From: a virus
IMG/VR virus record: IMGVR_UViG_3300043446_000919
Coordinates: 1 to 29,070 of that record
Direction: 5' to 3' (one strand)
Length of the DNA stretch: 29,070 nucleotides
The stretch's first letter is position 1; every line of letters starts with the position of its first letter. A model generated the notes under the pieces. That model was given only the letters and a program-made list of their open reading frames with translations. It did not search any database and was not told where the DNA came from. Below, piece by piece: positions 1 through 7,569 of this stretch. Position numbers and translations under genes: made by a program.

Positions 1-779
1 GCTTCTTTACCGACCTTGAGTAATCCAACACCCGGAACATAAGTCAATGGGTCAGCAGCAAGGTTAAGTACGAATCCAGATACTGCTTGGAAAGTTCTAG
101 CAGCCTTAGTTTCTGGATCGTCAAATAGTGCTTGAGTAAGTCCTGTGGAATAAGTCCAAGGAACTCCACCCTTCATCTTTGGGCCAGCAGCAATCTTTGC
201 CGCAAGGAGAGCCTTACCTACTTCAGAGGTTGGATCTGTTCCAAGAAATCCAGTACCGACATCAACACGACCAGTTCTAAAGAACTGATTAAGTGCTTGA
301 CCAGTTTGTGTCTCGTCAAAAGTATTTGAAAATGGTCTACCTGCTACAGCATTACGAACGCTTGCTTCGAGCATTTCGAACGGTGTAGACAAAAGCATGA
401 ATGCTGTACGAGTTAGTGGTGCAAGAAAGTCGGCAGGTGATCCCTTAGGTGTCTTGTTCTGCTCACGCAACTTAGCAGCAGCAGCCTTAGCTGCTTCACG
501 CTGTTGATCGATGAGTGCTTCACCATCCATGGTTGCAGCAGCAGTAGCTGTGTTTCCATAAGGAATTGCACCAGATTTAGCAAGACCTATAACTACACCC
601 GGCGAAGCATTTGGATATGCCTTTGCCATTCCAGCAACTTGCTGTGCAAATTGTGGGTTGAGGTAGCGGTTTTCTTGCTGCCTTCTGTAAACATCATATT
701 CAGGAGTTCCGGGTAGTGGAATGTTTCCAACTACACTCGGCAGACTTCCTGTACCTTTAACTCCGCCGACTCCTGCCAT
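1..779 (-). CDS. Large virion-associated protein, N-terminal 259 residues (cut by window edge)
   Basis: The frame is open from an ATG at 779 to the left edge with no stop, so only the N-terminus is present. The start overlaps the upstream stop in a TAATG junction. The first 30 residues are Gly/Pro-rich, followed by an Ala/Lys-rich helical stretch (about residues 85-125). Near the edge is the phrase AADPLTYVPGVG, a kind of ADP-hydrophobic-Gly turn I associate with very large internal or polyvalent virion proteins of environmental phages. It lies downstream of terminase and portal in the same orientation, which fits a head or ejected protein. No enzymatic motif is visible in this part. Being a real gene is nearly certain; function is inferred from position only. 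Confidence 0.8.
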   Translation of the reverse strand, partial: MAGVGGVKGTGSLPSVVGNIPLPGTPEYDVYRRQQENRYLNPQFAQQVAGMAKAYPNASPGVVIGLAKSGAIPYGNTATAAATMDGEALIDQQREAAKAAAAKLREQNKTPKGSPADFLAPLTRTAFMLLSTPFEMLEASVRNAVAGRPFSNTFDETQTGQALNQFFRTGRVDVGTGFLGTDPTSEVGKALLAAKIAAGPKMKGGVPWTYSTGLTQALFDDPETKAARTFQAVSGFVLNLAADPLTYVPGVGLLKVGKE

Positions 780-1159
780 TAAGCACGACCCTCTGCCTTA
801 ATTCGCTGGGCAAGTCGAGTGAGATCTGGATCTGGATACAGTTCTGCCAGCGACATGATCAGTTGAGCAGTTGGGTCTTGTGCCAAAGGTGGAGTTGGTA
901 AAACTTCAGGGCCACGACCCGGGCCAAACGATGCACCATCAGTAATAGGAACATCTTTGTCTGGATTAGGTGTTGTAAGACTTAATGTTGGTCTCTGAAC
1001 TGGAACAGCGTTAGCAACTGCACCCATTTGTTCAGCAGAAACTTCAGAGGCTGCAAGGTTTACACCCGGTGCAGTTTGCAATGCCATGAGTTCTGAACCC
1101 TCACCGTATGCTCCACCCGGGATGTACTGAGCTGCTTGTCTTCCTGTGTACTCAGCCAT
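779..1159 (-). CDS. Hypothetical head-region protein, 126 aa
   Basis: The reading frame extends upstream to 1183, but the ATG at 1159 has a GGAGG 9 nt ahead of it and gives the start MAEYTGRQAAQY, so I chose it. It overlaps the upstream gene by 8 nt and the downstream gene by 1 nt (TAATG), so the three are co-translated. The protein is Pro/Ala/Gly-rich in the middle (about 45-95) and ends in a predicted helix containing LAELYPDPDLTRLAQRI. No recognised domain. A small scaffold- or connector-associated protein next to the portal is possible, from position only. Confidence 0.75.
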   Translation of the reverse strand: MAEYTGRQAAQYIPGGAYGEGSELMALQTAPGVNLAASEVSAEQMGAVANAVPVQRPTLSLTTPNPDKDVPITDGASFGPGRGPEVLPTPPLAQDPTAQLIMSLAELYPDPDLTRLAQRIKAEGRA

Positions 1160-1397
1160 CTTTCTTAGCCTCCATTTTTTCAATATCTTTGGACAACTTC
1201 TCCCACATATAACGCTTCTTTGCTTCGTTCACGGAATGTGAATGTACGATTCTTGAGAGAAGAGAGAAAAATTCTGTAAATGAAACGCTGATGTTGTACA
1301 TCAATGCAACAAAAGCGTAAAGGAAATCTATCTTCTTAGCAGGTCGGGCTAGGATAAACATATCGTCTATGTCATCAAACTCTTGATCGTGATTCAT
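1152..1397 (-). CDS. Hypothetical small protein, 81 aa
   Basis: An acidic N-terminus (NHDQEFDDIDDMF) is followed by a hydrophobic aromatic segment around residues 22-48 that could be one membrane or amphipathic helix, and a charged C-terminus (about residues 55-81) rich in Lys and Glu. A weak purine-rich site (GAAAGG) precedes the ATG at 1397. The 3' end contains the Shine-Dalgarno of the next gene. I do not recognise the family. Confidence 0.65.
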   Translation of the reverse strand: MNHDQEFDDIDDMFILARPAKKIDFLYAFVALMYNISVSFTEFFSLLSRIVHSHSVNEAKKRYMWEKLSKDIEKMEAKKDG

Positions 1398-1418
1398 AGC
1401 CCGACCTTTCTAAGTTAG

Positions 1419-1565
1419 TTACTTAACTTTCTTTCCACCTGCTGATGCTGGCTTACCGGGCTTACCAGTATTCTGCATCGCAGCTTTGCCCTTTGGTGTT
1501 CCAGTAGGCTTGATTGGGCCTTTAACTGGTGCTGGGGCAACTTTGCCTTTCTTTGTGCCGAACAT
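1419..1565 (-). CDS. Small basic Lys/Pro/Gly-rich peptide, 48 aa
   Basis: A short frame with a very strong ribosome site (AAGGAGG, 5 nt before the ATG at 1565). It reads MFGTKKGKVAPAPVKG and continues with Lys-Gly-Pro repeats to GGKKVK. It is strongly basic and probably disordered. It sits just downstream of the portal gene in the same orientation. Similar lysine-rich peptides occur at 27041-27750 beside the capsid gene. A DNA-binding or internal virion peptide is inferred; no named family. Confidence 0.7.
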   Translation of the reverse strand: MFGTKKGKVAPAPVKGPIKPTGTPKGKAAMQNTGKPGKPASAGGKKVK

Positions 1566-1582
1566 ATTTCCTCCTTGTTCGT

Positions 1583-3355
1583 TTAAGCGGCCCCAGTTAG
1601 GGCTGCTAATAGTTGTGACATTTGCGGAGATCCGCCTTGTGCTAGATCTGTCCGTCTTGAGAACTGACCGGGGCCAGCCACCATTTGGGAGCCAGCGGCC
1701 GGGGCCGCTCCCGGAACCATACCCATCATTTCAGGGGGTAATGGTTGCGAAGCACCGGGGGCCATCGCAGTCGCCGCTGGCTGTTCCTGCGGAGCAAATG
1801 CTTTAGAAACAATCTGCTCCAAACTTTCACCCTTTTGACGACCTTGGATAATGTCAGCGATTCGTTTAACCGCTTCTGTTGGGTCGCCACCTTGTGTTGC
1901 AAGCATTGGAATAGCCGTTGCATATTGCGATACGGCGTTGCGTAGAGAGTCACGAAGATCTTCGATATCAACCTTTTGTTCTTCTTGTGTGACATTAATA
2001 GAGAATGGAAGATTACGGCGTAGAAAATCACGGCTGATGAGTTTGTCACCACGAAGTTGTAATCCGAAGATAGCTGCACGATTAGGATCGAGTCCAGCCA
2101 TGAGACCATACTGAACATCTACGGTGTAATCACCCTTGATGTCACGAGATGGTGTGTAGTTTAGTTCGAAAGGTGTACCGTCATCGGTTCCACGAATAAC
2201 TTTTCGATCATTAGGGAAGACTTTCTCGTCTACCTCAAATGCAATACCGATGAGATTGATTAGGAATCTAGCGAATACTGCTTGTGCAGCCTTGACCTGT
2301 GAGTCAAAACCACCCATAAGAGCCTGTACACCACGACCAGTAACGATAGATGCATCGATCTGACCTGTACGACCTTCTGGATAACGAGATCCCATACGGA
2401 GTTCTCGTTCAAGATTAGATGATTCTGCGAATACTCCGCTAGGAAGTTCGATTGGAACTCGGCGGATTCTTTCTGGAGTGTTAGAACGAAGCAATGCATC
2501 AGGGCCAAGAGCAAATTCTTGGACATCTGGTGGGATAGCAATCGGTGCTTCTACTGATTTCTTCGCTGCTTCTAGTTGTAGAAGAGCAAAACGAGCCTTA
2601 GCCATCTGTACTGGAAGCACATCATCGAACTGACCACGAGCTTGACCATCAACAGTTGGGCGTTCTGCAATGTCAACCAGTACTCGACCGATGACATTTG
2701 GGGTATTTGAGAGAACCAGATTGTCAAGATCTGGGATAAAGATCATGTCTTGGTACTTATCGTGGTAACGAATCATCGCTACATTGGCGTTCTGTCCACG
2801 ATACTTCTGCTTAATCTTGTTTGTATGCTCTGGATACTGGTAGATAATCGACTCAACATCCATGATAATGGTTTGAGAAACGCAAGTTACATTGCCGAAT
2901 CGATCCTTGTCATAGTAAAGACCGAATGGATCGAGCAAACGAATGCGTGGAGTATCGGTTTCAAAGTCAATATCAACAATACCTGCACAGAACCCATAGG
3001 TGTAATACCAGTCTGCACCCTTATAGAACTGTAATTGTAGGTCTGATTTGTTAGCGTAATGGTTTGCAATGCGTGTACGGATCTCCGATTTACGCCTTGC
3101 AGAGTCGCTAGTCATGTTAGATGAAGAGCAGTTGATTGCAGGGAGTGGGGCTGTGACTTCCGCTAGGTCACGAGCTGCGATATCCACCATGTTTGCGATA
3201 AGTGGTTTTGGATATTCGTCAGAGAATTGACCAAAGAAAACATCCTGCATCTTTCCTTGGCGTACAGCAAGTACATCGGACATACGGCGATCACGATCCA
3301 TGTTACGGTGCTTTAGCCGTTGTACCTTTGCTGCTACTTCCTGTGGAGTAAGCAT
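1583..3355 (-). CDS. Portal protein
   Basis: A 590-aa protein directly downstream of the large terminase, the usual place for the portal. The ATG at 3355 follows AAAGGAG with 6 nt spacing, and this site overlaps the end of the terminase gene. Residues about 110-150 carry a pattern seen in many portals: ADWYYTYGFCAGIVDID, then RIRLLDPFGLYYDKDRFGN. The middle is alpha/beta, and the last 80 residues are rich in Pro, Ala, Gln and Met and look disordered, typical of a portal C-terminus facing the capsid lumen. The portal ring anchors terminase and is the channel for DNA entry and exit. Identification rests on position, size and motif style, not on an alignment. Confidence 0.82.
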   Translation of the reverse strand: MLTPQEVAAKVQRLKHRNMDRDRRMSDVLAVRQGKMQDVFFGQFSDEYPKPLIANMVDIAARDLAEVTAPLPAINCSSSNMTSDSARRKSEIRTRIANHYANKSDLQLQFYKGADWYYTYGFCAGIVDIDFETDTPRIRLLDPFGLYYDKDRFGNVTCVSQTIIMDVESIIYQYPEHTNKIKQKYRGQNANVAMIRYHDKYQDMIFIPDLDNLVLSNTPNVIGRVLVDIAERPTVDGQARGQFDDVLPVQMAKARFALLQLEAAKKSVEAPIAIPPDVQEFALGPDALLRSNTPERIRRVPIELPSGVFAESSNLERELRMGSRYPEGRTGQIDASIVTGRGVQALMGGFDSQVKAAQAVFARFLINLIGIAFEVDEKVFPNDRKVIRGTDDGTPFELNYTPSRDIKGDYTVDVQYGLMAGLDPNRAAIFGLQLRGDKLISRDFLRRNLPFSINVTQEEQKVDIEDLRDSLRNAVSQYATAIPMLATQGGDPTEAVKRIADIIQGRQKGESLEQIVSKAFAPQEQPAATAMAPGASQPLPPEMMGMVPGAAPAAGSQMVAGPGQFSRRTDLAQGGSPQMSQLLAALTGAA

Positions 3356-3365
3356 TTAGTCTCCT

Positions 3366-5222
3366 TTAACCGATTCTTCTACTAGCAGCCCACTCGTCTA
3401 GGTTTACAACCATCTGACGATTCTGGTCTGATCGAGTTAAAAACTCATTTCTCATAAACTTGCCACCGTAATCTCCGTACTGACAGATCTCTCTGGCACG
3501 AATCTCACAGAACCAAAGTGCCATAACCAAGTCGGTTTTGTTCTTTGTCTCTGGTGACCAAGTGACAAGTTGGTCGATTAGTAATCTAACGCCTTCGTTT
3601 CTATCCGATGGAAGGTGAATTAGATTATCTCTACGGTGCTTCCCTTGAGGATCTGCTGATCCAAAGAGAGGTGCCATAGCTGCCACACCGAAGCCGACAT
3701 CCCACTTATTGCGAGATGTTGTATGTTCCCGGAGCATCACTCCACGGTTGGCTAACCACATCCGTAGATTCTCATCTTGTGTCAGGTAGCCCTGAAATGC
3801 GTTTCGTTCAACCATCCATTCGGAAGGTTTGTACTTATCAGTAAATGTTGTGATGAGATCACGGATCGCTTGTGGCGAAGGTCGAGTAATAGTTGCCGCA
3901 TCAAGTACATAACGCTTTTTACGGCGGCGATCTATAGCCATTACTACGGCCGCTGTATCACCAACGATTGCTGGGTCAAGCCCTGCAACGATGGTAAATC
4001 CTTCTGTCTCCTCTGGGTGTCCGGGGTTTCCAGAAACCAAAGGCCCAATCATTCTCATACGATCTACGGAGCCTTTTACACAGGTGACATTAAATGTCGA
4101 ATCTTCATCAACATCTGCTTGCTGATAAACCATCGACCATGTTTTTGGATCGAGAGCTGATCTACGCATTGAAAGGTGGTGTCCATCCCAGCGAGGATAT
4201 AAACCACTCTCATCTGGTTCTTCTTCGGAACCTTGCCATGGGCGGTCTGATTTTGGCCAGAGGGTTTTCCAGTCGTTCGGGCTTTCACCGAACTCAAGAA
4301 CCGCCGGCATGGCTAGGTATGTCCACGGAGATTGACCTGTTGGGTAGCGTTCTCCGTTACGGAGTTCCCTATACAAGTCGATGGAATCCACTCGGGTTCC
4401 TAAAACTAAAAGCTTTCCGGTGGGCCCAAGACGAGTTAAAACTTCTTGCTGGATCCAACGAATCTGTTTCTCATACTCGTGAGCGTTACTCATAGTTACG
4501 CAGTCATCGAGAATAATCAGGTCTGCTCTCGCACCGTAGACCTGACCTCCAATACCAATGGCTTGAAGGGTAGGGTCTTTCTGATCGGAGTCACGGAGTT
4601 CATCTCCGAGGTAAACTTGTGTTGCTTGCCATGTAGCAGATTTGGACTTGAAGCCAGAGCCAGCAGCGTAGGCAAGTTGTAGCTTTTGCCAGCCGGGGTG
4701 GGTAAGTCTTTGCTTGATGGCGTAGATAAATTCTGTTGCCTTTTGTTGACTCTTCGAGACAATCATGATTCGGACATTGGGATCCATACAGATCCGATAG
4801 ACCGGGTAGTCAATCGAGGTAGTCATCGACTTGGCGTGTTCAGGCGGAACATTGACCAAGACATATTGGGGGCGACCCTTTTCATACTGCATGGAGCTGT
4901 GGATCCACGCTGGGTCACGACCTTCCAGTAGATCGATGATGTTCATCTGGTGGTCGAAAGTTTCGGAGTCTAGGTACTCCTTGCGGAAATCACGAAAACC
5001 TTTGGTGAGAGATTCCTCAGATTGGGTACGGCCCTTAGTTACTCTGGCGGCACGAATTTTGTCGGCGTTCTCTTTGAACTCTTTATCGGTGGATCGGTAG
5101 TACTCCCAGAGTTTGACCGATTTGCCGACAGCCCTCATGGCTTCTTCGACTGTATAGCCTTGGGTGATGTAGCCAAGCACCTTCGCTTTAGTCTTGGCGG
5201 CTTCTTCTTGCCGTTTATTCAT
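3366..5222 (-). CDS. terL: Terminase large subunit (ATPase and nuclease)
   Basis: A 618-aa packaging motor. I chose the ATG at 5222 (MNKRQEEAAK) because GAGG lies 6 nt upstream; the frame continues to 5303 but that extension has no ribosome site. Residues 1-45 look like a small-subunit-type helix-turn-helix (TQGYTVEEAMRAVGKS). The ATPase has a Walker-A-like PPEHAKS at 126-132, Walker B LIILDD at 235-240 and the motif VLGTR at 273-277. The RNase-H-like nuclease begins at GLDPA (Asp416) with further acidic candidates Asp431, Glu472 and Asp564. No separate small terminase gene is seen nearby; it may be fused at the N-terminus or lie elsewhere. Confidence 0.95.
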   Translation of the reverse strand: MNKRQEEAAKTKAKVLGYITQGYTVEEAMRAVGKSVKLWEYYRSTDKEFKENADKIRAARVTKGRTQSEESLTKGFRDFRKEYLDSETFDHQMNIIDLLEGRDPAWIHSSMQYEKGRPQYVLVNVPPEHAKSMTTSIDYPVYRICMDPNVRIMIVSKSQQKATEFIYAIKQRLTHPGWQKLQLAYAAGSGFKSKSATWQATQVYLGDELRDSDQKDPTLQAIGIGGQVYGARADLIILDDCVTMSNAHEYEKQIRWIQQEVLTRLGPTGKLLVLGTRVDSIDLYRELRNGERYPTGQSPWTYLAMPAVLEFGESPNDWKTLWPKSDRPWQGSEEEPDESGLYPRWDGHHLSMRRSALDPKTWSMVYQQADVDEDSTFNVTCVKGSVDRMRMIGPLVSGNPGHPEETEGFTIVAGLDPAIVGDTAAVVMAIDRRRKKRYVLDAATITRPSPQAIRDLITTFTDKYKPSEWMVERNAFQGYLTQDENLRMWLANRGVMLREHTTSRNKWDVGFGVAAMAPLFGSADPQGKHRRDNLIHLPSDRNEGVRLLIDQLVTWSPETKNKTDLVMALWFCEIRAREICQYGDYGGKFMRNEFLTRSDQNRQMVVNLDEWAASRRIG

Positions 5223-5298
5223 TGGATTCCTCGGTGTCTTTTCATTGGATCCACGGTCTGTGGATAAACCTGTGGATACAGAAAACGACAGACCTGTC

Positions 5299-5441
5299 CA
5301 CACTCAACTATGAGTGTGTTAGGGGGTCTTCGGTCGCTAGAAGCTCCCTACGCCCCCCTAGGGGCGTGTAGGTCGTCTAATTACCTTGGTCGGTAATTAT
5401 CCTCCTACTATGTATAAGCCGGGATAAAGGGTGTTTATCCC
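5299..5441. repeat. Cluster of four tandem hairpins
   Basis: Four perfect inverted repeats in 143 bases: CACACTCA/TGAGTGTG at 5299-5318 (4-nt loop); ACGCCCC/GGGGCGT at 5350-5367 (4-nt loop); TAATTACC/GGTAATTA at 5378-5399 (6-nt loop); GGGATAAA/TTTATCCC at 5421-5441 (5-nt loop). None is followed by a T tract on either strand, so they do not look like simple intrinsic terminators. They would lie in the 5' leader of a terminase transcript starting further right, or could be protein-binding dyads of an origin. Confidence 0.85.
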
Positions 5442-5843
5442 ACCCTAAGGGGTGTGATTTACCTCACAGTCTATCCAATGCAGCTAAAAGCAGTTAAAAT
5501 CAATGGTTTTGTAACCCCTGATCCTATCAAAAATTTATTTCTGGGTACATATACATGGGCCCCACCGCCACTTAAAGCACTCGGGTCAATCTACTAGGGG
5601 CGTGTCGCAAGGCTTACTTTACATAATATATGTTATCGGCTACCGCTTTGACCCGATTTTCTAGGGGCTGGCAGGGCATGACTTGGGCTTCTGACTAGGC
5701 ATTTAGAAAAGTTCCCTACCTGTAAAACCGCCTAACCTTTAAGGGGGCAGGGGGTCAGGGCAGGGGCAGGGGCAGACATCAAAAGGGGCAGGGCTTGGGG
5801 CTTTTGGCAGGGCTTAGGGGCTGGGGCTTTGGGGTCTAGGGGC
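5358..5843 (+). repeat. Dispersed CTAGGGGC direct repeats
   Basis: The octamer CTAGGGGC occurs at 5358, 5594, 5661 and 5836, always in the same orientation. The first two copies extend to a shared 12-mer, CTAGGGGCGTGT. Same-direction spaced copies in a non-coding region resemble iterons or operator sites. Confidence 0.7.
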
Positions 5844-5847
5844 AGGG
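5743..5847 (+). repeat. G-rich tract with GGGGCA-like repeats
   Basis: About 105 bases with more than a dozen runs of three or more G separated by short CA, CTT or T spacers, including back-to-back GGGGCA units near 5762-5773. The strand asymmetry is extreme (G far above C). The run spacing would allow several G-quadruplexes on the plus strand or in its RNA. No reading frame with protein-like character covers it. Confidence 0.8.
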
Positions 5848-5870
5848 CTTCAGACCCCGACCCCTTGCCG

Positions 5871-6043
5871 GAATCTCTGGGAATCGGTCGGGGCTTCCGG
5901 AATCTTTGGAGAATCAGACCTTCAGAAAACCATTGAAAACCGCCACTTTTCAGGGGGTAAGAATCTTTTCTGTGGATCTAGAAAAGAAGCTTTGGGTGAT
6001 TGAATCTGCCCCCCTTTTCTGTCAGACTTTGGGGGTGGGAATC
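5871..6043 (+). repeat. Seven same-direction GAATC pentamers
   Basis: GAATC starts at 5871, 5881, 5900, 5911, 5961, 6002 and 6039, all on the plus strand, and most are followed by T and pyrimidines. The first four form two units of an imperfect direct repeat of about 22 bp (CCGGAATCTCTGG... at 5868 and CCGGAATCTTTGG... at 5897). The 10, 19 and 11 base steps are near whole helical turns, as for a cooperatively binding protein. Confidence 0.7.
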
Positions 6044-6080
6044 TCTCCCACTCTTTACCTACAGAAAGAAGCAAAACATG
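6035..6080 (+). promoter_or_regulatory. Start-associated leader, copy 1 (hairpin plus CCTACAGAAA)
   Basis: A hairpin GTGGGA/TCCCAC with loop ATCTC (6035-6051) is followed by CCTACAGAAAGAAG at 6058-6071 and the ATG at 6078. There is no GGAGG-type site. The same arrangement precedes the genes at 6792 and 7905, so this is probably a shared start or control element. Confidence 0.7.
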
Positions 6081-6554
6081 ACTAGCAAAACCGCAAAACT
6101 TCCCACTCATTCAGAAGCGAAAACCGCTTTTGATTCTGCTCTTTCCGCTTTCGTTGATTCTCAAGCGATAGCAGAAGCAGACCTTCAGACCGCTTTCAAT
6201 GGAATCACGAAGTCATTAACTATTCGTGACTATGCACTTGGGGCGGTCGGTTATGGAATCTCTGACGATTCCGACCGAATCGCTTTTCTGAATCTCTTTT
6301 CTGTCTGCGGTGAATCGGCAGACATTGAAGCGATTCTTTCCGCTTACTTCTACGAAGCCGAAAACATGGCGGAAGCAAAAGCACACCTTCAGAAGGCTTT
6401 TGAGATAAACCCTTCTCACTCACTTTCGACCCTATTGAATCGGGTCTTTTCTGCTGGCTGGCCTTCAGGGGCTTTTGCAACTATGCGAAACGAACTTCAC
6501 GCAAAAGTCATTGAGCAGATTCAAGCCGATTCAGAAGTGAAGGTCGGTGAGTAA
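6078..6554 (+). CDS. DUF4192-like protein, first gene of plus-strand operon
   Basis: 158 aa. I chose the ATG at 6078 because it follows leader copy 1; the frame extends upstream to 6000 without a start signal. The C-terminal half (about 75-145: a helical stretch with FYEAENMAEAKAHLQKAF, then NPSHSLSTLLNRVFSAGWP) resembles the end of the actinobacterial DUF4192 family, where a P-x-HSLA-x-LL phrase is typical. Function of that family is unknown. The protein is all-helical with no membrane segment. As promoter-proximal gene it is likely made early and abundantly. Twelve GANTC sites by eye count in 477 bases is unusually many. Confidence 0.8.
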   Translation: MTSKTAKLPTHSEAKTAFDSALSAFVDSQAIAEADLQTAFNGITKSLTIRDYALGAVGYGISDDSDRIAFLNLFSVCGESADIEAILSAYFYEAENMAEAKAHLQKAFEINPSHSLSTLLNRVFSAGWPSGAFATMRNELHAKVIEQIQADSEVKVGE

Positions 6555-6694
6555 TGAAAACATCAAAAGAGTTCGTCACGCTTCTAGATTCTGAAACTGG
6601 GGAAGTGCTGGTCTATGCCCCACTATCTAAGACCCGACTCAATGCCTTAGTGAAGGCATACAGCAGGGCAGGAATAGAAGCCCTAGTCGCTTAG
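6554..6694 (+). CDS. Hypothetical protein, 46 aa
   Basis: Starts at an ATG overlapping the previous stop (TAATG), so it is translationally coupled. It begins MKTSKEFVTLLDSETGEVLV, a beta-hairpin-like stretch, and ends in a short amphipathic helix (ALVKAYSRAGIEALVA). Soluble, no Cys, no known family. The next gene is separated from it by 97 bases with two hairpins. Confidence 0.65.
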   Translation: MKTSKEFVTLLDSETGEVLVYAPLSKTRLNALVKAYSRAGIEALVA

Positions 6695-6705
6695 GCGTTG
6701 AGTGG

Positions 6706-6794
6706 GGGGCAGGTCGCAAGGTCTGCCCCTTGCTCAATGTTTAAGGGTGAAACCTTAAGCAGAAGCAAAACACCTACAGAAAAGAGAAAACATG
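6706..6794 (+). promoter_or_regulatory. Start-associated leader, copy 2 (two hairpins plus CCTACAGAAA)
   Basis: Hairpin GGGGCAG/CTGCCCC (6706-6729, 10-nt loop) and hairpin TTAAGG/CCTTAA (6741-6758, 6-nt loop) precede CCTACAGAAAAGAG at 6774-6787 and the ATG at 6792. The layout matches copies 1 and 3. The first hairpin could end part of the upstream transcript, although no long T run follows. Confidence 0.7.
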
Positions 6795-7106
6795 AACGCA
6801 AAAGAAAACGGGGCTTTGGCTTGGTCTGATACCTGCCCCGATTACTGCGACCCTATTCGGTCGCTTTATTCATGGTCTGCTAACTGTGAAGGCTTCAAGC
6901 CTTTTCGGGTTTTCTTAGACCTTATCGGATACTCAGAAGAGCAGGGAATCGGAAGCCTTGCCGACTATGCCGACCCTTCTAAGGGCTTGGGATACATGGA
7001 ATTAGGAAAACTGGGAGAAGCTTTGACGGCTTACAGCGACCGACCTTCCGACCTTTCCGACTTCATTGACGAACTTCTAGAAGTGGAAAGAGAGTTCGGG
7101 CTATGA
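6792..7106 (+). CDS. Hypothetical acidic protein, 104 aa
   Basis: Preceded by leader copy 2. The N-terminus has Trp/Tyr/Cys residues (WSDTCPDYCDPIRSLYSW). The rest has the phrases FRVFLDLIGYSEEQG, LGYMELGKLGEALTAY and DLSDFIDELLEVE, a helical, acidic protein. The combination looks conserved in style with hypothetical proteins of actinobacterial phages, but I cannot name the family. It overlaps the next gene by ATGA. Confidence 0.75.
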   Translation: MNAKENGALAWSDTCPDYCDPIRSLYSWSANCEGFKPFRVFLDLIGYSEEQGIGSLADYADPSKGLGYMELGKLGEALTAYSDRPSDLSDFIDELLEVEREFGL

Positions 7107-7273
7107 GATCCAAAACCTTTTATCGGGTCAGGTTCGGGGTTCGCCTTTTGTTTTGGGGTTCGCTGGTCGCTGGTCTTTTCTATGTGGTCGGGAATCTTTG
7201 GTGGGTCGGTGACGGCTACTGCTGGGGGTCAATGATTGAATGCCACTTTCCAGAGTCAGAAGGGGGGAAGTAA
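7103..7273 (+). CDS. Small single-span membrane protein, 56 aa
   Basis: Starts in an ATGA overlap. Basic N-terminus (MRSKTFYRVRFGVR) followed by one hydrophobic segment at about residues 14-36 rich in Leu, Val, Phe and Trp, then a short outer part with two Cys (Cys40 and Cys47). By the positive-inside rule the N-terminus is cytoplasmic. No family recognised. Confidence 0.65.
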   Translation: MRSKTFYRVRFGVRLLFWGSLVAGLFYVVGNLWWVGDGYCWGSMIECHFPESEGGK

Positions 7274-7569
7274 TGCCCTTAATGTGTGATGAGTGCAAAT
7301 GCTCAAACTGGCTATGCCACGACTGCGGAGAGTCGAATAAACACGACTGCGACTGCACCTGCTGTGGCTGTGAATGTCAAAATGGCGACAGCGATAACAG
7401 CGATAACAGCGATAACAGCGAAGCCGACAGCGTGGCTTTGATTCTTAATAAGGAAACAGCGTTGCTTTTGGCGGATTCATTACGAATCGCTATCAACAAC
7501 TATGACTTTGACGGAGATTATGAAACTTCAGAAAAGGTCGAAGAGATTCTGAAGCAGGTTCAACCATGA
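7273..7569 (+). CDS. Cys-rich putative metal-binding protein with DNS repeat, 98 aa
   Basis: I chose the ATG at 7273 (TAATG overlap) over an in-frame ATG at 7240. Residues 1-40 carry ten Cys in close CxxC and CxC pairs (CDECKC, CHDC, CDCTCCGCEC) with a His, consistent with one or two zinc sites. Next comes a tandem DNS repeat from a 9-bp DNA repeat, then a helical C-terminal half (about 54-98) beginning ALILNKETALLLADSLRIAI. The two halves differ so much in character that a fusion of a zinc knuckle to a helical domain is plausible. Function unknown. Confidence 0.7.
   Translation: MPLMCDECKCSNWLCHDCGESNKHDCDCTCCGCECQNGDSDNSDNSDNSEADSVALILNKETALLLADSLRIAINNYDFDGDYETSEKVEEILKQVQP
7390..7421 (+). 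repeat. 9-bp tandem repeat AGCGATAAC inside a gene
   Basis: Three exact copies at 7390-7398, 7399-7407 and 7408-7416, then a partial copy. In frame it encodes repeated Ser-Asp-Asn, forming a linker between the Cys-rich and helical halves of the protein. It is a likely site for slipped-strand length change without loss of frame. Confidence 0.9.

Larger units (their letters stand above)
5223..6077. other. Non-coding control region between divergent operons
   Basis: About 855 bases without a convincing gene, between the leftward terminase operon and the rightward small-gene operon. It holds, left to right, four tandem hairpins (5299-5441), an AT-rich island around ACATAATATATGT (about 5619-5631), four CTAGGGGC motifs, a G-rich tract (5743-5847), seven GAATC pentamers in one direction (5871-6043) and the first start-associated leader. 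The layered repeats suggest an origin of replication, a packaging site or a transcription switch. I could not assign sigma-type promoters with confidence on either strand. Confidence 0.7.

Noticed and set aside
5223-5303. N-terminal extension of the terminase to 5303
   Set aside because: The extension has no ribosome site and reads as low-quality sequence, while the ATG at 5222 has GAGG 6 nt upstream.
5933-5965. TTGAAA ... TAAGAA as a plus-strand promoter
   Set aside because: The spacer is 19 bases and the -10 element matches poorly.
5922-6110. Possible minus-strand gene of 62 codons in the control region
   Set aside because: It overlaps the start-associated leader and first plus-strand gene, has no ribosome site and no protein-like pattern beyond chance.
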